From: Streptomyces sp. TN58
Lineage (GTDB): Bacteria > Actinomycetota > Actinomycetes > Streptomycetales > Streptomycetaceae
Reading direction: 5' to 3'
Assembly: GCF_001941845.1 (NCBI RefSeq)
Contig: NZ_CP018870.1
Coordinates: 1,426,001-1,490,000, forward strand
DNA: 64,000 nucleotides
Below, in pieces: positions 53,919-62,945 of the stretch (positions are counted from its first letter, which is position 1; every line of letters starts with the position of its first letter). The translations under genes and the position numbers were made by a program. The notes below the pieces were generated by a model. It saw only the letters and a list, made by a program, of their open reading frames with translations. It did not search any database and was not told the origin of the DNA.

Positions 53919-54765
53919 GGGCCGTCCCTACGCCGCGCAGACCCGATGCCGGTTCGTCCGGCCTGCGAGCGCCCGCCCCGTCGTTGGTCTGGAAGGTGAC
54001 CACGTCGACTTCGTCGGTTGCCGCCAGGTCCGGGTAGTGCCCCTTGAGGCCTGCCCGGAGTTCGGTCGCGGTCGCCAGCCCCTCGGCTTGGGCGTCCTGG
54101 TCGGTGAGGTCGCTGACCAGGCAGTGCCTGATGTCGGTCACGTCTGCCGGCAGGACGACTTCCGGGTCGCTCGCGAACACCAGCCGTGCCGGCCCGAGCT
54201 GGGCCCGGTCCTGGAAGCGGGTGGTCTTGGTCTTTACGCCGGAGCGGACGGCTTCGAGGTAGCGGGGGTCGAACCGGATGATCGGGGGACCGGCCGTCTC
54301 GGGGTCCTGGTAAAGCGACGGGTCGAGACCGTTCATGCCGTCCGGGGTCCATCGCTGAGTCAGCGGCATCAGGTCGGCGGCGATGACGGACATGGGCCCC
54401 GCGGGTGTGGGCACGATGACGCGCATGGTGGGGTAGTAGTCCACGAAGACCTGGCGGTCACGCCCGCACGGGCCGACGACCCCCCGCCCGTGGTTCCCCA
54501 CGGCGACGATGCAGCGCATCTGGCGGGCGCCCCCGGCTCGTGCGGCTCCCAGAGCAACGAGTTCCGCGCAGGGGCCGCCGGTGAAGTGATAGAGGTTCAC
54601 GCCGGCGAACATCCGGTAGTCGGCGGCCATGACCGCGGCGCCCATCGTGTGGATCCCGTCCTCGTCGGGCCCGGCGTCGGTATGTGCGTCTATGGTGCGG
54701 CGGGCCAGCTCCACGAGCTCACGCTCGTCCTCATCGAGAGCTCGGGCAGACGGTGGTACGTACAC
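53908..54765 (-). CDS. Cytidine-deaminase-like / ASCH domain fusion
   Basis: A 285-residue protein. The N-terminal half (about 10-135) is a blasticidin-S/cytidine deaminase fold with VFAGVN-like FAGVNLY, Cys66-Ala-Glu68 as zinc ligand and catalytic Glu, and PCGRDRQ at 99-105. The first Cys (100) is present, but Asp103 stands where the third zinc Cys is expected. The C-terminal half (about 160-265) is an ASCH domain with the exact motif GxKTxTxR (176-183). ASCH proteins bind RNA or modified nucleosides, and E. coli YqfB hydrolyses N4-acetylcytidine. A combined role in modified-cytidine salvage is an inference. ATG 54765; overlaps the convergent propeller gene by 11 bases. Confidence 0.8.
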   Translation of the reverse strand: MYVPPSARALDEDERELVELARRTIDAHTDAGPDEDGIHTMGAAVMAADYRMFAGVNLYHFTGGPCAELVALGAARAGGARQMRCIVAVGNHGRGVVGPCGRDRQVFVDYYPTMRVIVPTPAGPMSVIAADLMPLTQRWTPDGMNGLDPSLYQDPETAGPPIIRFDPRYLEAVRSGVKTKTTRFQDRAQLGPARLVFASDPEVVLPADVTDIRHCLVSDLTDQDAQAEGLATATELRAGLKGHYPDLAATDEVDVVTFQTNDGAGARRPDEPASGLRGVGTAPTW

Positions 54766-55153
54766 GATTCAGCCTTCTCCTCTGTCAGCGATCGCCGAAG
54801 ATCATTCCACGCCGCGCAGGTGGGCTTACGTCCCGCGCCCGGGTTCCCCGAACAACCCTTCCGCCTTGGCACAGATGCCCCAGACATGGCCGTTTGCCGG
54901 GTCCGTCAGCGTGTACCGCCCCTGTCGGCGAGGGCTTCTGTCCGCATGCACGGTGGGAATCATGCCCAGGCCAGGGGTGGTCCGTGAAGCCCTTTTCGTG
55001 GCCGGTCACCGGGGACGCCGCCGGGTCGGACGGAGGCTGAGCACTCGCGCCCGCGATCACCAGCTGATCCCCCTGAGGTCGAGGCGGCGCGCATCCGGCG
55101 GGGCGGCAGGAGGCCGTCCGGTGGCGTCGAAGCCTGTCACTAGGCTCCACGTC
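54766..55153. other. Intergenic region with a possible tiny gene or remnant
   Basis: 388 nt between divergent genes. The only coding-like part is the 45-codon frame at 54826-54963 on the minus strand, listed separately. No terminator, riboswitch or repeat was recognised. Confidence 0.4.
54826..54963 (-). CDS. Possible 45-residue protein or gene remnant
   Basis: ATG 54963 to TAA 54826 encodes a short peptide containing QGRYTLTDPANGHVWGICAK. The phrase looks like the C-terminal part of a folded domain rather than random high-GC sequence, but it is not recognised. The frame stays open upstream of the ATG for at least nine codons. It could be a small gene or the remains of a deleted one in this variable region. 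Confidence 0.3.
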   Translation of the reverse strand: MIPTVHADRSPRRQGRYTLTDPANGHVWGICAKAEGLFGEPGRGT

Positions 55154-55675
55154 ATGACCAGTGATCTCGGATTCGCCTGCTCGTACTGCGGCGCCCACCA
55201 TCCTGAGCTGCCCATGAACTACACGGCTGGGGCTCCAGCCGTCTGGGATCCGGCCTTCGCCGACTCCGACGATTGCCTTCTCTCGTCGGACCAGTGCGTG
55301 ATCCGTGCGCAGCACTACTTCGTCAAGGGTCTGATCGAAATACCGGTGATCGACAGCGACGAGGTGTTCTCCTGGGCGGTCTGGGTCTCCCTCAGCCGCG
55401 AGAACTTCTCCCGCGCGGCGGACCTGTGGGACACCCCCGGCCGGGAGACGGAGAAGCCCTACTTCGGCTGGCTCACCACCGACCTCCCGGTGTATTCGCC
55501 CACGACCCTGAACCTGAAGACCCACGTCCACACCCGTCCCGTCGGCGAGCGTCCCCTCGTCGAACTCGAACCCACCGACCACCCACTCGCCGCCGAACAG
55601 CGAACGGGCATCACCCGGGACCGCGTCCGGGAGATCGCCACGGCAGTGCGCCACCGGGACGGAAGGCACCCGTGA
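55154..55675 (+). CDS. DUF2199 domain protein
   Basis: A 173-residue protein with an N-terminal zinc-ribbon-like start (FACSYCGAHHPELPMNY, about 6-22: Cys-x2-Cys) and the DUF2199 core (SSDQCVIRAQHYFVKGLIEIPVID, FSWAVWVSLSRENFSRA, YFGWLTTDLPVYSPTTLNLKTHVHTRPVGERP). ATG 55154. It ends in TGATG shared with the next ATG, so the two genes are coupled. DUF2199 members often sit as single genes of unknown role, possibly immunity-type proteins. Confidence 0.8.
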   Translation: MTSDLGFACSYCGAHHPELPMNYTAGAPAVWDPAFADSDDCLLSSDQCVIRAQHYFVKGLIEIPVIDSDEVFSWAVWVSLSRENFSRAADLWDTPGRETEKPYFGWLTTDLPVYSPTTLNLKTHVHTRPVGERPLVELEPTDHPLAAEQRTGITRDRVREIATAVRHRDGRHP

Positions 55676-56337
55676 TGGCGGAAGGGCGAGTGCCGCCGGC
55701 CCCTCAAGCACCGGCAGTCCTGAGCCGCCGGGCCCGGAACTTCGTCGCGGCACACGGGTTGCGCGTTCCCCGCCGGGACATCCGCCCCCATCGCAACCTA
55801 TGGCTTGAACACGGCATCCCTGCCGCGGAGATCGACCGGGCCGTCGCCTTCCAGGAGCGCTGGGGTGGCATCGCGCTGCCCCCGGCACCCGCCTACGAGG
55901 GCGGCCCGCGCGTTCTGGAGGCCGAGGTTCCCGAGAGCCCGGCTGCGGACGGATGGCGGTTCCCGGCCGGCGACTGCCGTGTGTCCATGGCCTACGGGTT
56001 CATGATCGGGCCGCGGGGCGAGTTCGGGATTTACGCCGACCACTGGACACCGCTGCACGCGAGCACGGAGGGATGGGTGGAAGCGCTCGCCCTGGCCCAC
56101 CACGCGGGCCACTGGGCCACGACCGTCACGAAGATCAAAGGCGACGCCGTCGAAGAGCTGGACCTGGACGGATTCGAGCCTGTAGCTGAAGTCCAGGGAC
56201 TCACCGACACCTGGTGGCGGGGCAAGGACTCGCTCATCGCCGTCTACAGCGGCGAAGCCGTCGGCCTTGGCGCCCCTCAATGCCGAGAAGCCCATGTCTA
56301 CGGCGGACTCGGCAAACACGGTCTTGAGGGCGTCTGA
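55675..56337 (+). CDS. Orphan protein coupled to DUF2199
   Basis: A 220-residue soluble protein of no family I know. A basic N-terminal helix (VLSRRARNFVAAHGL, about 15-30) precedes an alpha/beta region with GDCRVSMAYGFMIGPRGEFGIYADHWTPLHASTEGWVEALALAHHA (about 103-147), reminiscent of SUKH-like immunity folds in overall composition only. ATG 55675 overlaps the upstream stop by one base. Likely works with the DUF2199 partner. Confidence 0.6.
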   Translation: MAEGRVPPAPQAPAVLSRRARNFVAAHGLRVPRRDIRPHRNLWLEHGIPAAEIDRAVAFQERWGGIALPPAPAYEGGPRVLEAEVPESPAADGWRFPAGDCRVSMAYGFMIGPRGEFGIYADHWTPLHASTEGWVEALALAHHAGHWATTVTKIKGDAVEELDLDGFEPVAEVQGLTDTWWRGKDSLIAVYSGEAVGLGAPQCREAHVYGGLGKHGLEGV

Positions 56338-56382
56338 GCCGTCCACGTACGGTCTGCGCTTCGTCGTTCGAAGGACCCGTCA

Positions 56383-56958
56383 TCAAGGCGGGGGCTGGAG
56401 GGAGAGGTGCCACTGGCCGGGGAAGCCTGTGAGGGTCATCGTGGACAGCGGCCGGACGTCCACGTTCCAGTAGGTCAGCGGGGGCACCTGCAGGGCGTAG
56501 ACCAGGGCGGCGCGGACCACCGAGGGCTCGGCCACCGCCACGATCGCACCGCCGTCCTCGGCCGGCCTGGTGTCGAGCCACCCTCCGATCCGGGAGATGA
56601 AGGCGAGCAGCGACTCCCCTCCGTGCGGGGCGGCCAGCGGGTCGCTGAGCCACTGGTCGACCGCCGCGGGCTCCTGCGCCGCCACCTCCGCGAGGGTCAG
56701 CCCCCGCCAGCGGCCCATGTCGCACTCGCGCAGCGCGGGCTGGGCCAGGGGGGCGTACCCGAGGGCTTCGCCCGTGGCCCGGCTGCGCGGGGTGGGCGAG
56801 CAGTAGCGCAACTCGGCCGCCGCCAGGGGTACAAGGCCCTGGGCGGCGGACTCGACGGCCCGCCAGCCGGCACCGTCCAGCGGGCGGTCGTCGTCGAAGC
56901 GCTCGGCGAGCAGCGAGGAACTGCGGGCTGCGGCGACGAGCGAGACCCGAACATGCAT
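56383..56958 (-). CDS. Degenerate histidine-phosphatase-family protein
   Basis: A 191-residue protein with the fold pattern of the histidine phosphatase superfamily (CobC/PhoE type): start VRVSLVAA, DRPLDGAGWRAVES, CSPTPRSRATGEAL, ALRECDMGRWRGLTL, GGESLLAFISRIGGWLD. The catalytic RHG is replaced by AARSSS near residue 10, and the second histidine (usually SHGG) is replaced by AEPS near residue 155. It therefore probably lacks phosphatase activity. Start ATG 56958. Related Streptomyces proteins are often near cobalt transporter genes, but none is next to it here. Confidence 0.75.
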   Translation of the reverse strand: MHVRVSLVAAARSSSLLAERFDDDRPLDGAGWRAVESAAQGLVPLAAAELRYCSPTPRSRATGEALGYAPLAQPALRECDMGRWRGLTLAEVAAQEPAAVDQWLSDPLAAPHGGESLLAFISRIGGWLDTRPAEDGGAIVAVAEPSVVRAALVYALQVPPLTYWNVDVRPLSTMTLTGFPGQWHLSLQPPP

Positions 56959-57039
56959 CTGGTGATGGTGGGCCGCGCATCGGCGGCGGGTCAAGCGTCA
57001 AATGCCAGCGGCTCCTCCCCCGGGCCTGCCCCCCGGGGG

Positions 57040-57440
57040 CGTCCGGCGCGGTCAGCCCGACCGCGGATCAGGCTCGGGTGAGGGCCAAGGCCAGGCTCCG
57101 GTGAGGGCTCAGGCAGGGCTCGGGCGAGAGCCCAGACCGCGCTCGGGCGAGAGCCCAGACGGCGCACGGGTGGGGCTCAGGCCGTGTTCGAGCAAGGCCT
57201 CACCGGGCTCAAGCCGGCCGCGGGCCAGGCTCGGGTGAGGGCTGAGGCCAGGCTCCGGTGCGGGCCAAGGCCAGGCTCCGGTGAGGGCTCAGGCCGGCTG
57301 CGGGCCGGCGCTCGGGCCAGGGCTCAAGCACCGGGCTCAAGCCGGGCGCGGGCCAGGCTCGGGTGAGGGCTGAGGCCAGGCTCCGGTGCGGGCTCAGCCC
57401 GGCTTCGGGCCGGCACTCAGCCCGGCTTCGGGCCAGGGCT
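57040..57440. repeat. Degenerate tandem-repeat tract
   Basis: Imperfect units around CAGGCTCGGGTGAGGGC and CCAGGCTCCGGTG recur through the tract. A 64-nt block at 57202-57265 recurs at 57330-57393 with one difference. The tract reaches the last codons of the MocR-type gene. It resembles an expanded minisatellite with no coding value. Confidence 0.7.
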
Positions 57441-58886
57441 CAAGCCGGGCTCGCGCCGGCTTGGGCGGGCAGGACGCTGCCCAGCCGCTGTGCTGCCGCC
57501 ACCAGTTCGGCCGGGCCGGAGACGCCGGCGAAGCTGAGGCGGACGTACGGAGCGGGCGGTTCGGCGCAGAAGTAGGGGCGGCCGGGAGCCACCGCGACGC
57601 CGGCGCGCAGGGCCGCGGCAGCGAAGTCCGCGTCGTCGCAGCCGCCGGCCATCCGGGCCCACAACTGGTATCCGCCCGAGGGCAGATGGGGCAGGGTCAG
57701 CCCGGGCAGCTCCCGTCGCAGCGCCCCCGCGAGCACGTCCCTCCGGTGGCGCAGTTCGGCGGCCACGGCCCGCAGGTGGCGCGGCCAGGCGGGCGCGCCC
57801 ACCAGTTCCAGCGCGGCCTCCTGGAGCGGCCGGGGCACGAAGAAGCTGTCGACCACCTGGATGGCCCGCAGCCGGTCGACCACCGGGCCCCGGGCGGCCA
57901 GGGCGCCGACGCGCAGGCTGGGCGAAGTGGCCTTGGTCAGGGAGCGGACGTGGACGACCACCCCGTCGTGGTCCTCGGCGGCGAGCGTCGCGGGCAGCGG
58001 TCCGCAGTCGTCGTGGCCCAGGGCGCGGGCGTAGTCGTCCTCGACGACGAAGGCCCCGGCCGCCCGAGCGATGCGCAGCACCTCGGCGCGCCGCGCCGGC
58101 GCGAGGATCGCGCCGGTGGGGTTCTGGAACAGCGGCTGGCATACGAACACCCGCGCACCGGTCGCTTCGAAAGCGGCGGCCAGCAGCTCCGGCCGGACGC
58201 CCTCGGCGTCCACGGGGACGGGCACCGGGCGGCATCCCGAGGCGCGGGCGATCGCCAGCAGCCCGGGGTAGGTCGGGGACTCCACCAGGATCGGCGCGCC
58301 GGGCGGGGCGAGCGCCCGCAGGGCGGTGGTCAGCGCGCTCTGCCCGCCCGCGGTGACCAGTACGTCGGCGGCCCCGACGGCGCCGCCGATCTCGCGGGCG
58401 AACCAGTCGCGGAGCTCGGGCAGCCCTTCCATGGGCGGCCGGTCCCAGGCCCCGGGGCGCCTCCCCGCCCGGGCGAGCGCCGCGGCCATGGCCCGCTCGG
58501 GCTGGATGGAGGCGTGCAGGTAGCCGCTGTTGAGGCCGATCACCGACGGCGGGGGCGCGGCCAGGCAGGCCAGCACCCCGGAGGCGTCCACCGAGCGCGG
58601 AACGATCTCCCCGGGGGTCTCGGCGCTGAGGGCGACCTCCTGCCAGGAGGTGTCCCCGGTCGGGGGGAGCGGCGTACGGGGCGCGGCGCGGAAGACGCCC
58701 GCGCCGGGCCGGGTGACGACAAGGCCCTCGGCGGCGAGCTGCGCCAGGGCCCGGGAGACGGTGACGGGGCTGACCCGGTAGCGATCGACCAGGGCCCGAC
58801 TCGACGGCAGCTTTCCACCTACCGAGTAGCGGTCGAGTTCGGACCTCAGGGAATCCGCCAGCTCCGCCACACTGCTACGCTCATAC

Positions 58887-58888
<2 letters not shown>
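57440..58888 (-). CDS. MocR-type regulator (GntR + aminotransferase)
   Basis: A 482-residue regulator. The N-terminal GntR winged helix (about 5-70) is SVAELADSLRSELDRYSVGGKLPSSRAL and VSPVTVSRALAQLAAEG. The C-terminal class I/II aminotransferase-like domain (about 110-480) has ETPxYPGL-type ESPTYPGLLA, NPTG in FQNPTGAIL, VEDDYAR, and the PLP lysine in RSLTKATSPSLRVG. Such proteins sense PLP or an amine. ATG 58888 starts on CATG shared with the divergent EamA gene. The target is probably the neighbouring transporter. Confidence 0.9.
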
Positions 58889-59831
<943 letters not shown>

Positions 59832-59864
59832 CACCGGATCGGAGCGCCACCGAGGAGGTCAGAC

Positions 59865-60062
59865 ATGCGAGCTACCGAGGGCGACCAGCTGGTGCAGCAC
59901 GGCAGGATCGTCGGACAACCCGACAAGGTGGGCGAGATCACCCAGGTGCTCGGTGAGAACGGGACGCCCCCGTACCGGGTCCGCTTCCAGGACGGACACG
60001 AAGCACTCATGGCTCCGGGACCCGACTGCGTGGTCCGCCACCCCGCGGAGACCCAGCACTGA
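59865..60062 (+). CDS. DUF1918 protein
   Basis: A 65-residue protein of the actinobacterial DUF1918 family, a small all-beta fold. Visible phrases are ATEGDQLVQHGRIVGQPDKVGEI and YRVRFQDGHEALMAPGPDCVV. ATG 59865 has GAGGAGG upstream. Function unknown; often up-regulated under stress in relatives, but no regulator is seen here. Confidence 0.9.
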   Translation: MRATEGDQLVQHGRIVGQPDKVGEITQVLGENGTPPYRVRFQDGHEALMAPGPDCVVRHPAETQH

Positions 60063-60063
60063 C

Positions 60064-61305
60064 TCACCGCGGCGGCACGGCCGAGCCGTAGTGGTCGGCG
60101 ACCACACGTGCCATCGCCCCGTTGGGGTCCGCGGCCACCTGCTTCGCCGAGAAGTAGACATGGCCGCGGACCTCCGGGTACCCGCGGGCGAGGCGCACGT
60201 GCCTGGACAGCTCCGCCGGATCACGCCAGGCCGCGGTGGGGCTGTCGGACGCGCAGCGGTACAGCCCCTCCCCCACGTACAGGGCCACGCCGGTGCCCGC
60301 GACGGTCTTGGCCCACCAGGGGACGAGTTCCGCGTAGTCTGCCGTCGGGTGCCCGATGTGCCAGTAGGCCTGGGGCACGACGTAGTCGATCCAGCGCTGC
60401 CTGACCCACTTGCGGGTGTCCGCGTACAGGTCGTCGTACGCGGAGAGCCCGCGGGTCCGGGAACCGGCCGGGTCGCGGTCGGAGTTGCGCCAGATCCCGA
60501 AGGGGCTGACACCGAACCTGACGGCGGGCCGCAGGGCACGCAGCCGTCCGGACATCTCGCGCACCAGGGTGTCGGTGTTGTGGCGGCGCCAGGCCGCCCG
60601 TGACGAGAAGCCGCCGCCGTGCTCCTCGTAGGCCGCGTCGTCGTCGAAGTACTCGCCGGCCACCGGATAGGGGTAGAAGTAGTCGTCCCAGTGGACCGCG
60701 TCCAGCGGGTAGCGGGTGACGGCGTCGAGCATGGCGTCCTGCACGAACCGCCGCACCTCGGGCACCCCGGGGTTGTAGTAGAGCTTCCCGCCGTACTCGA
60801 CGGTCCAGCCGTCCTGGCGCGCCGGATGGTCGGGCACCAGCCGTGCGAAGTCGGTGTGGTTGGCCACCCGGTACGGATTGAACCAGGCGTGCAGCTCCAG
60901 CCCTCGGGCGTGCGCCTCCGCGACGGCCGTGCCCAGGGGATCCCAGCCAGGATCGACGCCCTGCTCCCCCGTGAGCCACTGCGACCAGGGTTCGTACGGG
61001 GAGGGCCACAGCGCGTCGGCCGCGGGCCGGACCTGGAGGATCACGGCGTTGAGGCGGCGGCGCACGGCGGTGTCGAGGAGGGCGAGCAGCTGCCCCCGCT
61101 GCGTCGCCGCGGACAGCCCGCTGCGCGAGGGCCAGTCCACGTTGGAGACGGTGGCGATCCACATCCCGCGGAACTCGGGGGTCACGGCGCCGCCGCCGTA
61201 GGGTGGTCCCGAGCTCCGCGGCGCGGCGAGGGCCGGTCCCCCCGTCGCGGCGGTGATCACCGCCGCCGCTCCTGCCAGCAGTGCCCGTCGGCCGATGTGC
61301 GCCAT
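60064..61305 (-). CDS. Secreted GHL10-type glycoside-hydrolase-like protein
   Basis: A 413-residue exported protein. A twin-arginine signal (GRRALLAGAAAVITAATG, about 5-22) is followed by a TIM-barrel domain (about 45-400) of the GHL10/DUF187 group. It shows GMWIATVSNVDWPS, NAVILQVRPAADALWPS, LHAWFNPYRVANHTDFA, and VHWDDYFYPYPV with acidic residues for catalysis. It probably acts on cell-wall or other polysaccharide. ATG 61305. Convergent with DUF1918 and ending two bases from its stop. Confidence 0.87.
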   Translation of the reverse strand: MAHIGRRALLAGAAAVITAATGGPALAAPRSSGPPYGGGAVTPEFRGMWIATVSNVDWPSRSGLSAATQRGQLLALLDTAVRRRLNAVILQVRPAADALWPSPYEPWSQWLTGEQGVDPGWDPLGTAVAEAHARGLELHAWFNPYRVANHTDFARLVPDHPARQDGWTVEYGGKLYYNPGVPEVRRFVQDAMLDAVTRYPLDAVHWDDYFYPYPVAGEYFDDDAAYEEHGGGFSSRAAWRRHNTDTLVREMSGRLRALRPAVRFGVSPFGIWRNSDRDPAGSRTRGLSAYDDLYADTRKWVRQRWIDYVVPQAYWHIGHPTADYAELVPWWAKTVAGTGVALYVGEGLYRCASDSPTAAWRDPAELSRHVRLARGYPEVRGHVYFSAKQVAADPNGAMARVVADHYGSAVPPR

Positions 61306-61466
61306 GTGACGACTCCGTTTCGCTGAGTGACGATGCGAGGCTGTCCGCTCAGCATGCCCGCCCCGGCCCGCCGCGCCGCGCAAGGGCGGGAGTAACGTCG
61401 GGGGGCGTGGCGGGCGCCGGAATCGTACGGGGGACCCGCCGACGGATGAGCTGCGAAAGGCACGAA

Positions 61467-62339
61467 GTGACTGACCTCCCTTCCGACATCACACGGGTCG
61501 GCGTAGTGGGCTGTGGCCAGATGGGCGCTGGTATCGCCGAGGTGTGCGCCCGAAGCGGCCTTGAGGTCAAGGTCGCCGAGACCACCGGCGAAGCCCTGGA
61601 GATCGGCCGTACCCGGCTGCACAACTCCCTGACCAAGGCCGCCGAACGCGGCAAGATCACCGAGGAGGAGCGGGACGCCACCCTGGCCCGCCTCACCTTC
61701 ACCACCGACCTCGGCGAGTTCGCCGACCGCGACCTCGTCATCGAGGCCGTCGTCGAGAACGAGCAGGTCAAGACCGAGATCTTCCAGGTCCTCGACCAGG
61801 TGATCACCCGCCCGGACGCGATCCTGGCCTCCAACACCTCCTCGATCCCGCTGGTCAAGCTGGCCGTCGCGACCTCGCGGCCCGACCAGGTCATCGGCAT
61901 CCACTTCTTCAACCCGGCCCCCGTGCAGAAGCTCGTCGAGCTGATCCCGGCGCTGACCACCGGCGAGGAGACCATCAAGCGGGCAGAGGTCCTGGTGCGG
62001 GACGTGCTCGGCAAGCACGCGGTCCGCGCCCAGGACCGTTCCGGCTTCGTCGTCAACGCGCTCCTCGTCCCCTACCTGCTCTCCGCGATCCGCATGTTCG
62101 AGTCCGGCATCGCGAGCCGCGAGGACATCGACAACGGCATGGAGCTCGGCTGCGCCCACCCCATGGGTCCGCTGAAGCTGTCCGACCTCATCGGCCTGGA
62201 CACCATCGCCTCGATCGCCGACTCGATGTACGCCGAGTACAAGGAGCCGCTGTACGCCGCTCCCCCGCTGCTCCAGCGCATGGTCGACGCCGGCCGCCTG
62301 GGCCGCAAGACGGGCGCGGGCTTCTACCCGTACGGCTGA
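61467..62339 (+). CDS. 3-hydroxybutyryl-CoA dehydrogenase
   Basis: A 290-residue NAD(P) enzyme that oxidises or forms 3-hydroxybutyryl-CoA in short-chain acyl metabolism. It shows VGVVGCGQMGAGIAEVCARSG (about 13-33, GxGxxG), the ASNTSS region (about 125), and HFFNPAPVQKLVELI (about 147-161, catalytic His/Glu dyad region). The GTG start at 61467 is six bases after GAAAGG; an in-frame ATG at 61446 has no such site. It is the usual length for FadB2/Hbd. Confidence 0.9.
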   Translation: MTDLPSDITRVGVVGCGQMGAGIAEVCARSGLEVKVAETTGEALEIGRTRLHNSLTKAAERGKITEEERDATLARLTFTTDLGEFADRDLVIEAVVENEQVKTEIFQVLDQVITRPDAILASNTSSIPLVKLAVATSRPDQVIGIHFFNPAPVQKLVELIPALTTGEETIKRAEVLVRDVLGKHAVRAQDRSGFVVNALLVPYLLSAIRMFESGIASREDIDNGMELGCAHPMGPLKLSDLIGLDTIASIADSMYAEYKEPLYAAPPLLQRMVDAGRLGRKTGAGFYPYG

Positions 62340-62358
62340 CCGCCCGGGCGGACCCCGC

Positions 62359-62892
62359 CTACCGGCCGAGCCGCAGGTGGTGCAGCAGGAGCAGCCCGGC
62401 CGCCATGTTGGCGGCCGGGATCTCCCCGTCCGCGATCATGTCCGGCACCAGCTTGAGGGGGACCCACTCCCGGCGCGAGGACTCGAAGTCGTCCTCGGGG
62501 TGGCCGGTGTAGGTGGCCCCGTCCGCCCAGTACAGGTGGTGGCGGGCGTCGGTCAGCCCGTTGGACGGCTCGACGGTCATCAGGTGGTGGAGCGGGCCGG
62601 GCCGCCAGCCCGACTCCTCCTCCATCTCGCGGGCCGCCGCGGCCGCGATGTCCTCGCCGTCCTCGACCACCCCGGCGGGCAGTTCCCAGCCCCAGCTGTC
62701 GGTGATGAAGCGGTGCCGCCAGAGCAGCAGCACCTCGTTGGCCTCGTTGACGGCCGTGGCCACGGCCACCGGGCGCAGCCGGATCACGAAGTGGTCCAGG
62801 TGCCGGCCGTCGGGAAGTTCCACATCGGCGAGATTCACGTCGAACCAGCGGTTCTTGTACACAGTCTGCTCACTCAGGTTCGTCCACTGCAC
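62359..62892 (-). CDS. NUDIX hydrolase (ADP-ribose pyrophosphatase-like)
   Basis: A 177-residue hydrolase. The NUDIX box GVVEDGEDIAAAAAREMEEESGW (about 77-99) fits GX5EX7REUXEEXGU. An N-terminal segment (VELPDGRHLDHFVIRLRPVAVA) and the C-terminal MIADGEIPAANMAAGLLL resemble ADP-ribose pyrophosphatase relatives. GTG 62892 with GGAAGG upstream. Lies downstream of the TPR regulator. Confidence 0.88.
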   Translation of the reverse strand: MQWTNLSEQTVYKNRWFDVNLADVELPDGRHLDHFVIRLRPVAVATAVNEANEVLLLWRHRFITDSWGWELPAGVVEDGEDIAAAAAREMEEESGWRPGPLHHLMTVEPSNGLTDARHHLYWADGATYTGHPEDDFESSRREWVPLKLVPDMIADGEIPAANMAAGLLLLHHLRLGR

Positions 62893-62945
62893 GGCTGTGC
62901 CACCTTCCGTTCGAGTAGGTGGCAAACATCGCAGCAGCTGCCCTG

